A stretch of DNA of 64,000 bases from Acinetobacter pittii ATCC 19004 = CIP 70.29 (GCF_000369045.1 NZ_KB849796.1:381529-445528), one strand, 5' to 3'; positions 46,829-57,612 are shown, numbered from the stretch's first letter. The notes: generated by a model from the letters alone, not told the origin. Numbers and translations: made by a program.

Positions 46829-48175
46829 TCAAAAACCTCTTAATTGTTTTCTAAAATGGAAACAGATGGCACTCATTAGACAAGCCACTAAATAACTTAT
46901 GGCAGCCATCCACCAGAAACCATAAATTCCCATCGCAGAAATCGAGATATCTTGCCAATGCAGTCCTTTATAGGCCATCCACCAACCACCGCCTAATCCG
47001 AAACATAACACCACGACCAAGAAAATCAGCATTGGTAAAATCGACACATCCCAACAACGCAGCAAAGAGGTCAATAACGTCATTAAGCCATCTAGAAAGT
47101 GAGACATACAGACAATCAACAGCAGTGATGCAGCCAAAATCTGAACAGCCAAATCATCTGAATAAAAGGTGACAATTAAGTCCCTCTCCAGCCATAAACA
47201 CAGGGATAGACTGCCGCTTACTGCCATAATCACCCATATACTTTGTCTGGCAATTTTGTTTGCTTCTTCCATGTTTCCGCTGCCCACAGATCGTGACACT
47301 AAAATGCTATAAGCCGAGGCAATTGACGAAGGAAAAATAAACATGAAGCCGCCAGTACTCGCGACAATTTGATGTGCCGCTGACACCACACTCCCGAAAG
47401 GTAAAATCAGAATAGCAACCGAACAAAATGCAACAACATCCATCAACGCCATGATCGCAGTCGGTATACCTATTTTTAAAATCATACGCAGACTTTGTCG
47501 GCTATCTTCAACTGACTGTTCGGGATGCTCAATAAAGATGTATCTTTTCTCCAGAAAAAACAGGTAGTAAACAGCCAACATAAACCACCGTACAATGAGA
47601 GTGGCTAACAAAGCCCCTATTGCACCAAGTGGCGGAATTGAAAATGAAGCGACACCATAAATCAAAAGATAGGACAAAATAATTTTAAGAATGAAGAAAA
47701 TGCTATCTGATAGTAAAACCTTATGCGCATTTTCAGTGACCTGAGACAAAGCTGTAAATAAGCGCATCAGTAAATGGGCAGGTAAAATAAATACCAAAAG
47801 CCAAATACAGTTTTTAGTAATTGACACAACATGTTCAGATGCACCAAATAATTTTGGTAAATCACGGAACAAGTAAAGCAAGCCAATACTCAGCAATGCC
47901 GAACATAACATCAGCCAAATGCCTTGAATAAAAATTTGACGAATACGTGGTATGTCATGGCAACCATAAGCTTCTGAAAGCTTAAGTATCACACCTTGTA
48001 GAATCCCCATACCAATGACATAGATCACTGTATATAGAGATAAGGTCACCGATAATGCTGCTACATGATCGTTACTAAAATGCCCTACATAAGCAATATC
48101 AACCAATCCACTTAAAACTAGAATTAAATTGCTTGAGAGCATGGGAATAAATAATTTAAAAATCTGGTTCATCAA
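46829..48175 (-). CDS. MATE-family efflux transporter
   Basis: A 448-residue, twelve-helix cation-coupled multidrug or metabolite exporter. N-terminal LIPMLSSNLILVLSGLVDIAYVGHFSNDHVAALS and the internal repeat near residue 230-270 (PTAIMALMDVVAFCSVAILILPFG, SAAHQIVASTGGFMFIFPSSIASAYSILVSRSVGSGN) are characteristic (NorM/DinF type). No linked regulator; substrate unknown. Confidence 0.9.
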   Translation of the reverse strand: MMNQIFKLFIPMLSSNLILVLSGLVDIAYVGHFSNDHVAALSVTLSLYTVIYVIGMGILQGVILKLSEAYGCHDIPRIRQIFIQGIWLMLCSALLSIGLLYLFRDLPKLFGASEHVVSITKNCIWLLVFILPAHLLMRLFTALSQVTENAHKVLLSDSIFFILKIILSYLLIYGVASFSIPPLGAIGALLATLIVRWFMLAVYYLFFLEKRYIFIEHPEQSVEDSRQSLRMILKIGIPTAIMALMDVVAFCSVAILILPFGSVVSAAHQIVASTGGFMFIFPSSIASAYSILVSRSVGSGNMEEANKIARQSIWVIMAVSGSLSLCLWLERDLIVTFYSDDLAVQILAASLLLIVCMSHFLDGLMTLLTSLLRCWDVSILPMLIFLVVVLCFGLGGGWWMAYKGLHWQDISISAMGIYGFWWMAAISYLVACLMSAICFHFRKQLRGF

Positions 48176-48295
48176 GGAAATGCCTTATTTTTCTTTACGA
48201 TTTATACTCATATTCACGTTATTTTTAGTGCATCAATCCAAAGCAAAAGACATACCAGTTCTAAATTAAGCTCCTATAAAATGTGCTTTAAATGA

Positions 48296-48326
48296 AAAGG
48301 CCAAACTATTCGTTTGGCCTTTTTTC
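48296..48326 (-). terminator. Terminator of the sodium symporter gene
   Basis: AAAAGGCCAAAC and GTTTGGCCTTTT pair perfectly around a 5-nt loop, just past the stop. Confidence 0.88.
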
Positions 48327-48348
48327 CTAATGAATGTTGTTTATACAG

Positions 48349-49287
48349 TTATTCTTGTTTGTGTTTACTCGCCCAATAAGTCGCTAGTGCAGGCCCAGAA
48401 ATATTGTGCCAAAGACTGAAAATCGCGCTTGGTACTGCTGTAATCGGAGACGCAGCAAAATGGACTGCTGCGAGCGCAACACCTAAGCCTGAGTTTTGCA
48501 TCCCCACTTCAATAGCAATCGCCTTACTGTCCGCATAAGGTAATTTAAAGAAACGCGCTGCGGTAAAACCTAATAAATATCCAAGCCCATTATGTAAAAT
48601 CACCACAGCCAAAATAAGCAAACCCGACTGTAAAATTGCTGCTTTGCTTCCACCAATAATAGCTGCCACAATCGCTACAATTGCAATGACCGAAACTAAA
48701 GGCATCACTTGAATATAAGATTCGACCTGACGTTTAAGCCATGTTCTTAAAATTAGACCAACTACAATAGGTAGTAGCACCACCTGCAAAATCGAAATAA
48801 ACATCGAAGCTGCATCAATCTTTAGCCATTGACTAGCAAGCAGATAGAAAATCGCAGGGGTTAATACAGGTGCTAAAAGTGTTGATACCGATGTGCAGGC
48901 TACCGATAACGCCACATTGCCTTTGGCCATATAGGTAATCACATTTGAAGCCGTTCCCCCTGGGCAACAACCCACCAAAATGACCCCAACCGCAATTTCA
49001 GGCGGTAAATTAAATAATTTACATAGAACATATGCTAAGCCCGGCATCACCACAAACTGCGCAACCACCCCAATCAATACCGCTTTAGGGCTTTGTAATA
49101 CCCCTTTAAAGTCATCGACGGTCATGGTCATTCCCATACCAAGCATAATAATGCCCAAAATCCATGGAATGTACGCTTTGAGCCAGACAAAAAATTCAGG
49201 CTGCCATAGCGCTAGCACTGCAAAAACAATCACCCATAGGGCAAAAGTTTTTTGAATAAATTGGGTAAAGCGTAGGAATGCAGCCAT
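48349..49287 (-). CDS. Bile acid:sodium symporter (BASS) family transporter
   Basis: A 312-residue inner-membrane transporter with nine or ten helices. Family blocks: [13 protein letters not shown] (about 50-62), [26 protein letters not shown] (about 106-131) and [18 protein letters not shown] near the C-terminus, containing the broken helices that bind sodium and substrate. Bacterial members carry pantothenate precursors, organic anions or bile acids; the substrate is not evident. Confidence 0.9.
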   Translation of the reverse strand: MAAFLRFTQFIQKTFALWVIVFAVLALWQPEFFVWLKAYIPWILGIIMLGMGMTMTVDDFKGVLQSPKAVLIGVVAQFVVMPGLAYVLCKLFNLPPEIAVGVILVGCCPGGTASNVITYMAKGNVALSVACTSVSTLLAPVLTPAIFYLLASQWLKIDAASMFISILQVVLLPIVVGLILRTWLKRQVESYIQVMPLVSVIAIVAIVAAIIGGSKAAILQSGLLILAVVILHNGLGYLLGFTAARFFKLPYADSKAIAIEVGMQNSGLGVALAAVHFAASPITAVPSAIFSLWHNISGPALATYWASKHKQE

Positions 49288-49340
49288 ACTTTCTATCCCT
49301 AAAAAATTAAAATATAAAAGTAAAAATCAGAGCAATATAC

Positions 49341-49985
49341 TTAGTGCTTACTCAACAGATCAGTCGACTGAATACGAACAACACCTTGTCGCTGCATGGT
49401 TTGCCACGCGTGTTCTAACGAACCATTCAGATCAATCCCTTTACAAGCATCTTCAACCACTAAAGTTTTAAAACCTTGCTTAACTGCATCTAAAGCAGTC
49501 CATGCTACACAAAAGTCCGTGGCAATTCCGACCACATAAACCGTATCAATGCCACGCTCTTTTAGGTAACTGGTTAAACCGGTCATGGTGGCGTGATCTG
49601 CTTCCATAAAAGCCGAGTAGCTATCAATATGAGCATGAAAGCCTTTTCGGATAATCAGTTGAGCTGTCGGAATATTTAAATCAGGATGAAACTCGGCATC
49701 TTGAGTACCTTTTACACAATGCTTAGGCCAAAGTACCTGTGGTCCATAGTCGAGTTCAATGGTTTCAAATGGCTGCTTACCCAAATGATTGGCTGCAAAA
49801 GAGATATGATTATCCGGGTGCCAGTCCTGAGTCAGGACGACATTTTCAAAACAACCAGCAAGTTGGTTAATAGTTGGAATAATTATATCGGCATCGGCGA
49901 CTGCTAAATTTCCACCCGGTGTAAAACCATTTTGTACATCAACTACGATTAAAACCGCATTTTGTGGTTGTTTATTCATTTTCAT
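49341..49985 (-). CDS. pncA: Nicotinamidase (also pyrazinamidase)
   Basis: Deamidates nicotinamide to nicotinate for NAD salvage. 214 residues from MKMNKQPQNAVLIVVDVQ, preceded by GAAG; a frame 19 codons longer is less likely. Catalytic triad Asp16 (VVDVQNGF), Lys114 (RKGFHA) and Cys159 (IATDFCV). Metal ligands Asp54, His56 (TQDWHP) and His89 (PKHCVKGT). Works with pncB earlier in the window. Confidence 0.95.
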   Translation of the reverse strand: MKMNKQPQNAVLIVVDVQNGFTPGGNLAVADADIIIPTINQLAGCFENVVLTQDWHPDNHISFAANHLGKQPFETIELDYGPQVLWPKHCVKGTQDAEFHPDLNIPTAQLIIRKGFHAHIDSYSAFMEADHATMTGLTSYLKERGIDTVYVVGIATDFCVAWTALDAVKQGFKTLVVEDACKGIDLNGSLEHAWQTMQRQGVVRIQSTDLLSKH

Positions 49986-50313
49986 GTCATCTTCAATCCC
50001 AACTGGGAAATTGCATTCTATCTTGCCACAAAAAAAGCCCATATTAAGTAAGGCTCAGTCGAATCAAGCCGTATTGTTATGTTTACTGGGTATTCTTAGC
50101 GCGCAATAATGAAAACATCCTATCTTTTCCTCAAGTTTACATCGCGATTATCCGTTAGGCGTATTGTTCTTATGCGTCTGATCAGTCATAATTTGCATAA
50201 TTGTCATTCAACAATCTGTTATTGTTAGAACTGGACAATCAAAATACTGCAACCATCCCACATTTTGTTTTTCTTACCTCAGATTCGGATGGATAAATAG
50301 GATATTTTTAAAA

Positions 50314-51207
50314 ATGACTCAGCAAGCACAGACCATTCAAGGCTCAATCGTCGCAATCGTCACACCAATGTTGAAAGACGGCGGTGTAGATTGGAAGGGT
50401 CTTGAGAAGCTGGTTGAGTGGCACATAGAACAAGGTACAAACAGTATTGTAGCCGTCGGTACAACCGGCGAAGCCTCAACATTGAGCATGGAAGAGCACA
50501 CACAGGTTATTAAAGAAATTATTCGTGTAGCCAATAAACGTATTCCAATTATTGCCGGTACTGGTGCAAACTCAACCCGTGAAGCAATCGAATTAACTAA
50601 AGCTGCTAAAGAGCTTGGCGCAGATGCTGCTTTACTTGTAACACCATATTATAACAAGCCAACCCAAGAAGGCCTTTACCAACACTATAAAGCGATTGCT
50701 GAAGCTGTTGAATTACCGCTTATTCTCTATAACGTACCTGGTCGTACTGGCGTAGACCTTTCAAACGACACAGCTGTACGTTTAGCAGAGATCTCGAATA
50801 TTGTTGGCATTAAAGATGCAACAGGTGACGTACCTCGTGGTAAAGCTTTAATTGAGGCGTTAAACGGCAAGATGGCTGTGTACTCAGGTGATGATGAGAC
50901 AGCATGGGAACTTATGCTTCTTGGCGCTGACGGCAACATCTCGGTTACTGCAAATATTGCACCTAAAGCAATGAGTGAAGTATGTGCTGTTGCGATTGCC
51001 AAAGATGAACAACAAGCGAAGACGCTTAACAATAAGATTGCAAATTTACACAATATTCTATTTTGCGAATCAAACCCAATTCCTGTGAAATGGGCACTAC
51101 ATGAGATGGGACTGATTGATACTGGTATTCGCTTACCACTCACTCCTCTCGCTGAGCAATATCGCGAACCTCTCCGCAATGCCCTAAAAGATGCGGGAAT
51201 TATTTAA
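50314..51207 (+). CDS. dapA: 4-hydroxy-tetrahydrodipicolinate synthase
   Basis: First committed step to lysine and meso-diaminopimelate. 297-residue TIM barrel. Schiff-base Lys167 (IVGIKDATGD), Tyr139 (LILYNVPGRTG), the GTTGEASTL phosphate-loop block (about 49-57) and Tyr112. Followed after 12 bases by bamC and then purC, an order shared with many gammaproteobacteria. Confidence 0.97.
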   Translation: MTQQAQTIQGSIVAIVTPMLKDGGVDWKGLEKLVEWHIEQGTNSIVAVGTTGEASTLSMEEHTQVIKEIIRVANKRIPIIAGTGANSTREAIELTKAAKELGADAALLVTPYYNKPTQEGLYQHYKAIAEAVELPLILYNVPGRTGVDLSNDTAVRLAEISNIVGIKDATGDVPRGKALIEALNGKMAVYSGDDETAWELMLLGADGNISVTANIAPKAMSEVCAVAIAKDEQQAKTLNNKIANLHNILFCESNPIPVKWALHEMGLIDTGIRLPLTPLAEQYREPLRNALKDAGII

Positions 51208-51219
51208 TAAGAGCAATTT

Positions 51220-51825
51220 ATGATGCAATTACGTCTTGGTTTAGTCCTTGCAGTTTCAGCCTTAAGTTTAGCTGGTTGTGGTCGCTTCGCAATTAATAAT
51301 CACTCTTTAGATTATAAAAATGCCAAGCAACTTGCCCCGCTTGAATATCCTGCCGATGCAACTGTACGACCAGCGACACCTTTGTATCCTGCACCAACTG
51401 TAGAACAGCGCGCTATCGATAACGCACCGAAGTTTGAAAATAAGCGTGGCAACCGCTATGCACTGCCACGCCCTGAACAAACGCAAGGTAATGCGACACT
51501 AGATGCCTCTGCTCAAACGACGACTGCGCTTGGACGTCCTCAGCTTGTGACTGACGGTAATAAAAATCCGTTGTTAAAAGTTGATGGAAATACAGCCGAG
51601 ATCTGGCAATACACCAAAGCTACGTTAAGTACTTTAAATTTCAACATCATCGCTCAAGGCAGTAATCAAGCGACGATTAAAGTAAATGACAATACTTATG
51701 TGCTTAAACTTACTGGTGTAGGTTCTAGTCATACTCTTGCTCTATTTAATGTAGATAACACTTTTGCAAGCCCAGATGTGGCTGCTGAAGTGTTAAACCA
51801 GATTTACCAAAATTGGCCAGCCTAG
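51220..51825 (+). CDS. bamC: BamC-like outer-membrane lipoprotein
   Basis: A 201-residue lipoprotein with lipobox LAGC (Cys20). Its N-terminal region (SLDYKNAKQLAPLEYPADATVRPATPLYP) resembles the BamC unstructured segment that binds BamD. The C-terminal part (about 125-200) looks like one BamC helix-grip domain; E. coli BamC has two, so this is a short form. Assignment leans on the dapA-bamC-purC order. It would belong to the beta-barrel assembly complex. Confidence 0.8.
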   Translation: MMQLRLGLVLAVSALSLAGCGRFAINNHSLDYKNAKQLAPLEYPADATVRPATPLYPAPTVEQRAIDNAPKFENKRGNRYALPRPEQTQGNATLDASAQTTTALGRPQLVTDGNKNPLLKVDGNTAEIWQYTKATLSTLNFNIIAQGSNQATIKVNDNTYVLKLTGVGSSHTLALFNVDNTFASPDVAAEVLNQIYQNWPA

Positions 51826-51848
51826 TCGTTTACTAGGCATTTTTTTTA
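51820..51848 (+). terminator. Terminator between bamC and purC
   Basis: GCCTAGT and ACTAGGC around a 5-nt loop, then eight T. The left arm includes the bamC stop. It may only partly attenuate, as purC follows within 20 bases. Confidence 0.8.
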
Positions 51849-51861
51849 AAAAGGTTCCCTC

Positions 51862-52581
51862 ATGTTAAAACAAACCTTGCTCTATACTGGTAAAGCAAAA
51901 TCTGTATATGAAACAGACAATGCCGACCATCTGATTTTAGTCTTTCGTGATGATGCCTCTGCGTTCAACGGCGAAAAAATCGAACAACTAGATCGTAAAG
52001 GCAAGGTGAACAACCGTTTTAACGCCTTCATCATGGAAAAACTTGCTGCTGCGGGTATTGAAACGCATTTTGAAAAATTGCTTTCTCCAACTGAAGTGCT
52101 TGTTAAAAAACTTCAAATGATTCCAGTTGAATGTGTAATTCGTAACTACGCAGCTGGTTCTCTATGCCGTCGCTTAGGTGTAGAAGAAGGTAAAGAGTTA
52201 ACTCCTCCTACATTTGAATTGTTCTATAAAGATGACGGTCTAGGCGACCCAATGGTTAACGAATCTCAAGCGATTGCTTTAGGTTGGGCGACTGCTGAAC
52301 AGTTAGAACAAATGAAAGTTTTAACTTATAAGGTAAACGATGTATTAAAAGCATTATTTGCTGAAGGCAACATGATTTTGGTGGACTTCAAGCTTGAATT
52401 CGGTGTTTTCCATGACCGCATCGTGCTTGGTGATGAGTTCTCTCCAGACGGCTGCCGTTTATGGGATAAAGACTCTAAGAAGAAACTCGACAAAGACCGT
52501 TTCCGTCAAGGTTTAGGCGGTGTTGTTGAAGCTTATGAAGAAGTTGCTGCTCGTTTAGGCGTAGATTTATCTGACATCTAA
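51862..52581 (+). CDS. purC: SAICAR synthetase
   Basis: Purine synthesis: joins aspartate to CAIR. 239 residues. Blocks: [53 protein letters not shown] (about 90-107), LVDFKLEFG and [14 protein letters not shown]. Typical short bacterial form. A GGTTCCCTC-type site precedes the start; terminator hairpin after the stop. Confidence 0.97.
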   Translation: MLKQTLLYTGKAKSVYETDNADHLILVFRDDASAFNGEKIEQLDRKGKVNNRFNAFIMEKLAAAGIETHFEKLLSPTEVLVKKLQMIPVECVIRNYAAGSLCRRLGVEEGKELTPPTFELFYKDDGLGDPMVNESQAIALGWATAEQLEQMKVLTYKVNDVLKALFAEGNMILVDFKLEFGVFHDRIVLGDEFSPDGCRLWDKDSKKKLDKDRFRQGLGGVVEAYEEVAARLGVDLSDI

Positions 52582-52599
52582 TCAGTAAAACTTCATAAA

Positions 52600-52626
52600 A
52601 AAACCGGGCTAAAGCCCGGTTTTTTA
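52600..52626 (+). terminator. purC terminator
   Basis: AAACCGGGCT and AGCCCGGTTT form a strong GC stem around AA, then a T-run. Confidence 0.92.
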
Positions 52627-52772
52627 TATTCAGCGCCATGCACCCCAAACAATGTAGACAGATTTGTCTATTTCAATAAATTAACACTTGCATAATCTTA
52701 ATTTAAAACACTAAAATCTAAAAAAACACAAAGCACTTCACAATAATTAAATTTAAAAACTCGGATGAACCT

Positions 52773-52976
52773 ATGGAATTATCTAAGCTTGAAAAGAGAT
52801 TAATGAATCATCCAATCCATTTTGGTGAAAATCCTTTGGTCTTATTAAACAACTTTAGCACTTCTGCCTTAAAACAAGGCTGGAGTCAGGCAGAGATTGA
52901 ATCTGTTATTGCTAAAGCCTCTCAAGGCGACTATATGGCACTCATCCGTACTTTAAGAGCTTATACTTTTCTTTGA
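52773..52976 (+). CDS. Small hypothetical protein, 67 residues
   Basis: MELSKLEKRLMNHP... is a soluble, mainly helical small protein with no signal peptide or recognised domain; the second half (QGWSQAEIESVIAKASQGDYMALIRTLRAY) reads like a compact two-helix unit. The ribosome site is weak. Coding character and an ending before a long gap support a real gene, but no function can be given. Confidence 0.55.
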   Translation: MELSKLEKRLMNHPIHFGENPLVLLNNFSTSALKQGWSQAEIESVIAKASQGDYMALIRTLRAYTFL

Positions 52977-53125
52977 TTTTGTGATTGATGATCCAGCCAT
53001 TGTGCATTCAATTTATAAAAAGACACATAAAGCTGTTATGAATAGACTAGATTTATCCTGAACACTGCCTTAACAATAAATAAAACAATAAATATAAGAT
53101 ATTTATACAGTGAGGAGTAAACCTG

Positions 53126-53962
53126 ATGGACCATGAAATAGAGGAAAAGAAAGTCGAGAAAACTTTAAGCTGGCGTGAAAAAATGGCAGTCGAAGAACAT
53201 GAGAAACTGTCACCCCGTCTGGTTTATGAAATTATCCGCCGTGATGGTGCCGAAGAGCTTGATCGTCCAACAACTGCATTGATCTTTTCAGGGATTGCCG
53301 CGGGTTTAGTCATCAGTTTTTCATTTGTATTTAAAGCGATTATTGCTGCTTATCTCCCAGCTGATGCAGTCTGGACCGATTTAATCACTAATGTTGGTTA
53401 TACCATTGGGTTCTTGATCGCTATTTTGAGTCACATGCAACTCTTTACCGAGAATACTATCACCACAGTTGTGCCTTTATTTAATCCCTTTACTTTCGAT
53501 AAATTACGAGCAGTGGGCCGCTTATGGGGCATTGTGATTCTATGCAACATCATTGGAACAGCTTTGGCGAGTTTATTTTTCCTAACTACTCACCTGTTTA
53601 CGCCAGATATTGATAAAGCACTGGATGAACTCGCACATCATGTGGGCTCCTTTTCTGCCACTCAGAATCTGCTCAAAGGCATTATGTCAGGGCTGTTAAT
53701 TGCTGCATTGGTCTGGATGTTGCCTTCAGTCAGTAATAAGTTTCTGCTCATCTTTTTCATGACGTATCTGATAGGACTGGGTGACTTTACCCATGTAGTG
53801 GTTGGTTCTACAGAAATGTCCTATCTGGTCTGGCAAGGAGAAGCTTCTATTAGCAAGTATCTGTTTACTTTCCTCATCCCTACCACTATCGGCAATATTA
53901 TTGGCGGTACAGGCGTGTTTACTCTACTGATTTATGGTCAGGTCACTGAAGAGCTGGAATAG
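53126..53962 (+). CDS. Formate/nitrite transporter family protein, YfdC-like
   Basis: A 278-residue protein with a charged N-terminal arm (about 1-45, rich in Glu and Lys) followed by six membrane helices of the FNT fold: GIAAGLVISFSFVFKAII, FLIAILSHMQLFTENTITTVVPL and the HVVVGSTEMSYL segment. The charged arm and the loss of the classical FocA pattern favour the YfdC subgroup, whose substrate is uncertain. GAGGAG precedes the start. Confidence 0.82.
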   Translation: MDHEIEEKKVEKTLSWREKMAVEEHEKLSPRLVYEIIRRDGAEELDRPTTALIFSGIAAGLVISFSFVFKAIIAAYLPADAVWTDLITNVGYTIGFLIAILSHMQLFTENTITTVVPLFNPFTFDKLRAVGRLWGIVILCNIIGTALASLFFLTTHLFTPDIDKALDELAHHVGSFSATQNLLKGIMSGLLIAALVWMLPSVSNKFLLIFFMTYLIGLGDFTHVVVGSTEMSYLVWQGEASISKYLFTFLIPTTIGNIIGGTGVFTLLIYGQVTEELE

Positions 53963-53967
53963 CATAA

Positions 53968-53989
53968 AGCAGGAACTATTGTTCCTGCT
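53968..53989. terminator. Hairpin between converging yfdC-like gene and rarA
   Basis: AGCAGGAAC and GTTCCTGCT around TATT; the arm includes the rarA stop. T-runs are short, so termination may be weak. Confidence 0.6.
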
Positions 53990-55241
53990 GCCATCTGCGT
54001 TGCTGTAAACGCTCACCTTCAACCTCACGCTTATTTCTTGCAGACTCATAGAGTTTGGTTCCCTTCAACTCAGGCGGCAAATAGTCTTGCAGCACAAAGT
54101 GCTCAGGGTAATCATGAGGATAGAGATAATTAATACCATAGCCTTGCTGTTTCATAAGCTTGGTTGGCGCATTTCTCAAATGCAAAGGCACAGGTAAATT
54201 TGCCGTTTTTTCAGCAAGTTCCAGAGCCTTATTAATCGCTAAATAAGTACTATTACTTTTTGCACTCGTTGCTAAGTAAACTGCTGTTTGACCTAGAATA
54301 ATTCGAGCCTCAGGCATACCCACCGCTTGTACAGAGCGGAAACACTCACCTGCAAGCAATAGCGCATTTGGGTTGGAGTTTCCGATGTCTTCTGAGGCTG
54401 CGATCAGCATACGTCTTGCAATAAAAACCGGATCTTCTCCACCTTTAAGCATACGAGCCATCCAATATAGCGTTGCATCTGGATCACTGCCGCGAATTGA
54501 TTTAATAAAGGCAGAAACAAGGTCGTAATGCTGCTCACCAGATTTGTCATAACGCGCAATATTTTGCTGAGCGACTTTTACCACAACCGCATTAGTAATC
54601 GTGTTTTCAACTTCTGGTTCAAAAGTACTTGCGATCAAGTCTAGTAAATTAAGCGCTTTACGTGCATCACCTGCTGCGAACTGAATGAGCGCATCATATT
54701 CTTCAATATGGATATAACGTTCTTTTAAGAATTTATCGCTTTGAAGTGCATTGTTGAGTAATGTCTGAATTGCCTCACTGTCTAAACTATTTAAGGTATA
54801 GACCTGACAGCGTGATAAAAGCGCACTATTCACCTCAAAAGATGGATTTTCAGTGGTCGCGCCTATTAACGTAATTTTGCCTTTTTCAACTGCACCCAAT
54901 AAAGCATCTTGCTGTGATTTATTAAAACGATGAATTTCATCAATAAAAACTACAGGTGTCAGTAAATCACCACTTTCTGCAATCACTTCACGTAATTCTT
55001 TTACGCCCGTATTCAGCGCAGACAAGCTCACAAATGGACGGTCTATCGCTTGTGCCAAAAGTAAAGCAATCGTTGTTTTACCAACGCCTGGTGGACCCCA
55101 AAAAATAATAGAAGGCAAATGTCCCTGATCAATCATTTGACGTAAGGGCGCATGTTCACCTAATAAATGGTCTTGCCCAATAATTTCAGACAAGTCTCTT
55201 GGGCGCAGGCGTTCGGGAAGTGGAATATGGGTGTCTGACAT
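53976..55241 (-). CDS. rarA: Replication-associated recombination protein A (RarA/MgsA)
   Basis: A 421-residue AAA+ ATPase that acts at stalled forks, related to clamp-loader ATPases and Mgs1/WRNIP1. Walker A GPPGVGKT (49-56), Walker B DEIHRF (101-106), sensor [19 protein letters not shown], and the C-terminal tetramerisation region ([30 protein letters not shown]). Standard length. Confidence 0.96.
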   Translation of the reverse strand: MSDTHIPLPERLRPRDLSEIIGQDHLLGEHAPLRQMIDQGHLPSIIFWGPPGVGKTTIALLLAQAIDRPFVSLSALNTGVKELREVIAESGDLLTPVVFIDEIHRFNKSQQDALLGAVEKGKITLIGATTENPSFEVNSALLSRCQVYTLNSLDSEAIQTLLNNALQSDKFLKERYIHIEEYDALIQFAAGDARKALNLLDLIASTFEPEVENTITNAVVVKVAQQNIARYDKSGEQHYDLVSAFIKSIRGSDPDATLYWMARMLKGGEDPVFIARRMLIAASEDIGNSNPNALLLAGECFRSVQAVGMPEARIILGQTAVYLATSAKSNSTYLAINKALELAEKTANLPVPLHLRNAPTKLMKQQGYGINYLYPHDYPEHFVLQDYLPPELKGTKLYESARNKREVEGERLQQRRWQQEQ

Positions 55242-55346
55242 CTCAAATGGCTTTATCGTCTTTTCACTATAGTCTATTGTGTCTCACAGAAATCTACAAT
55301 TTGAATCTATGAGACACGTCCTTTATTTACAGGCGCTTGCTTAGCA

Positions 55347-56519
55347 TTAAGAGGGTTTCTTACTCAGCTTGAGTAAACGCGCATTTGAGCCATCTTCAAT
55401 CACCCAAATCGAACCATCTTGTGCTTCATGCAACCCACGAATACGTTTTTTCATATCTAATCTTTGCACTTCTTTCACTGGTTTATGCTCTAAATCCACC
55501 ACAATAATCGCTTCGGAAGATAACCCGCCAATTAAGGCTTTATTGTGCCATGCAGGAAATTGCTGACCACGATAAATGATCATACTCGATGGAGAGATTA
55601 CGGGAGTCCAGTCAATTTCGGGTGCTTTAAATTCTGGGCGAGTGTGATGGTCTGGAATAGGTTGGCCCGAATAATGGTCTCCATTTGAAACAATTGGATA
55701 ACCATAATTTTCACCTTTAGTAATAATATTAAGCTCATCACCACCTTTAGGCCCCATCTCAACCACCCATAACTGTCCTTGGCGGTCAAAAGCCATACCT
55801 AACGGGTTACGGTGTCCCAGTGACCATATTTCAGCAGTGACCCCGCCTTGCTTATAAAAAGGGTTACCTACAGCCGCGGTGCCATCCTCATTTAAACGCA
55901 AGATTTTACCCAAGTTACTTTTCATGTTTTGGGCTGGATCAAACTTTTGTCGCTCACCTGAACTGACCCACAGCTTACCATCTGTACCAAAAAGCATGCG
56001 ATGTCCATAATGGCCTTGTCCCGAGACTTTAGGTACTTGCTGCCAAATCTGCTTTATATCGGTGAGTTTTGGCTGATTAGGATGAGATAAATCTAGTTTC
56101 GCACGTGAAATCACTGCCCCAGATCCACCTTGCCCTTTTGTAGCATAGCTGAGATAAACCCAGTGATTCTTGGCAAAGTCAGGGTGTAAAATGACATCTC
56201 CTAAACCACCCTGTCCTCCATAGTTCACCGCTGGAACACCTTGCACATCCAACATTTGCTTATTTTTAGGGTTAAAAATTTTTAATTTACCTTGCCGTTC
56301 AGTCACTAATAAACGCTGATCAGGCAGACTGGTCACAGCCCAAGGCTCATTAAAATGTGAAACTGCTTCAACCTGATAAGTTTGTTTGACAGCAACAGAC
56401 TGATCTGCTTTTGCAGTCGTATTTTGTTCTGGATTTTTTGAATTGGTATTATTAGACCCACAGGCCATTAACAAAAAAAAGCTACTACATAATAAGGGGG
56501 CTGCTAATCGTCTCATCAT
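55347..56519 (-). CDS. PQQ-type soluble aldose/sorbosone dehydrogenase lipoprotein
   Basis: A 390-residue lipoprotein with lipobox LMAC (Cys20) and a six-bladed beta-propeller of the glucose/sorbosone dehydrogenase family (PF07995): LPDQRLLVTERQGKL, GQGGLGDVILHPDF, GHYGHRMLFGTDGKLWVSSGER, SLGHRNPLGMAFD and VVEMGPKGGDELN. Blades bind PQQ and calcium in characterised members (YliI type). Acts in the periplasm on sugars or related alcohols; substrate undefined. Confidence 0.9.
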   Translation of the reverse strand: MMRRLAAPLLCSSFFLLMACGSNNTNSKNPEQNTTAKADQSVAVKQTYQVEAVSHFNEPWAVTSLPDQRLLVTERQGKLKIFNPKNKQMLDVQGVPAVNYGGQGGLGDVILHPDFAKNHWVYLSYATKGQGGSGAVISRAKLDLSHPNQPKLTDIKQIWQQVPKVSGQGHYGHRMLFGTDGKLWVSSGERQKFDPAQNMKSNLGKILRLNEDGTAAVGNPFYKQGGVTAEIWSLGHRNPLGMAFDRQGQLWVVEMGPKGGDELNIITKGENYGYPIVSNGDHYSGQPIPDHHTRPEFKAPEIDWTPVISPSSMIIYRGQQFPAWHNKALIGGLSSEAIIVVDLEHKPVKEVQRLDMKKRIRGLHEAQDGSIWVIEDGSNARLLKLSKKPS

Positions 56520-56629
56520 TTTTATCTCCTTTTGTTTTTATTGTTATATTACGGAGATGAGCAAAAAAATTACGATAAAAATGTTACTTTATTATACGCT
56601 GTAATCAAACATTCTCTTTTAAGACTAAA

Positions 56630-57088
56630 TTAGCGCACCCAGCGTACAATATAATCTTCAAGATCATCTTCATGGACATCAACTTCAGAAATACAACGTC
56701 CTGCAACTGACTTTTTCGCCTTAACCACGCTTTGTCTCGAACCCGTATTTAAATAATGCCAAGAAGGTAAATTCTTGCCTTCATTCAAGCGCTTATAGGC
56801 ACAGCTTGATGGCAACCAGTGGATTGTTTTTAAAGATTCTACCGTTAATTGTAGGCAGTCAGGTACTTGCTGCTGACGATTTGGATAGTCCGTGCAACGC
56901 CCTGTACCACAATCAAGTAACTTACAGGCCACTTTGGTATAAGCCACCTCATGCGTATCTTCATCTTCTAGTTTTACCAGACAGCACAAACCACAGCCAT
57001 CACATAAAGCTTCCCACTCAGCCTGAGTCAGTTGCTCTAACGGATAGTTTTTCCAAAAGAGTGGTCGAAGTGAGGTCTCGGTAGACAT
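56630..57088 (-). CDS. YcgN-type cysteine cluster protein (UPF0260)
   Basis: A 152-residue protein with the family cluster CDGCGLCCLVKLED (Cys29, 32, 35, 36), further Cys near CKLLDCGTGRCTDYPNRQQQVPDCLQL, and WLPSSCAYKRL. Probably binds an Fe-S cluster or zinc. Cytoplasmic, function unknown. Confidence 0.9.
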   Translation of the reverse strand: MSTETSLRPLFWKNYPLEQLTQAEWEALCDGCGLCCLVKLEDEDTHEVAYTKVACKLLDCGTGRCTDYPNRQQQVPDCLQLTVESLKTIHWLPSSCAYKRLNEGKNLPSWHYLNTGSRQSVVKAKKSVAGRCISEVDVHEDDLEDYIVRWVR

Positions 57089-57282
57089 AATCTTTTAACA
57101 GCTGATGAGATAAAACGATGTATCAGTATAGCATTGAAGTGGTCTGTACTAAAAAAAGAAGCTGTATTTATGACATCACAAAATGATTGTTTAATATACA
57201 TTTCAACCACATAAACGACACATTCCGAGTAAAAAACACGCTATATAGTTAAATGACAATGAAAAATAAGGAGGACAGCATT

Positions 57283-57441
57283 ATGTTCCGTTGGGCGATA
57301 ATTTTTGCAGTAATTGCACTCATTGCCAGTCTATTAGGGTTTGGTGGTGTTGCAGGGCTATCTAAAGACTTTGCCGTGATTTTATTAGTTGTAGCTGTAA
57401 TTCTAGCTGTAATTGGGTTCATTTCTCGAGGCCGAACTTAA
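57283..57441 (+). CDS. DUF1328 small membrane protein
   Basis: A 52-residue two-helix inner-membrane protein of the DUF1328/UPF0391 family (YtjA-like). [46 protein letters not shown] is almost all hydrophobic. Start chosen by the GGAGG eight bases upstream; a frame 10 codons longer is unsupported. Terminator follows. Confidence 0.88.
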   Translation: MFRWAIIFAVIALIASLLGFGGVAGLSKDFAVILLVVAVILAVIGFISRGRT

Positions 57442-57458
57442 TTTAATCATGATCACAT

Positions 57459-57488
57459 AAAAAGAAGGAACTGGTTTCCTTCTTTTTT
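57459..57488 (+). terminator. Terminator after the DUF1328 gene
   Basis: AAAGAAGGAA and TTTCCTTCTTT around CTGG, then a T-run. Confidence 0.85.
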
Positions 57489-57612
57489 ATTGCTTATAAC
57501 TTTGTATCTTTTTCTTTTGATGTAGATTTTTACATAGTTATTTATTTTAGTTCTTAATTTTTATGCTTTAATCAAGCGTATTTAAATCGATTTAAATTTC
57601 AGGATTAATGTC

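Noticed and set aside
50727..51179. 150-codon minus frame opposite dapA
   Set aside because: Antisense shadow; Ser/Ala-rich reverse complement of dapA codons.
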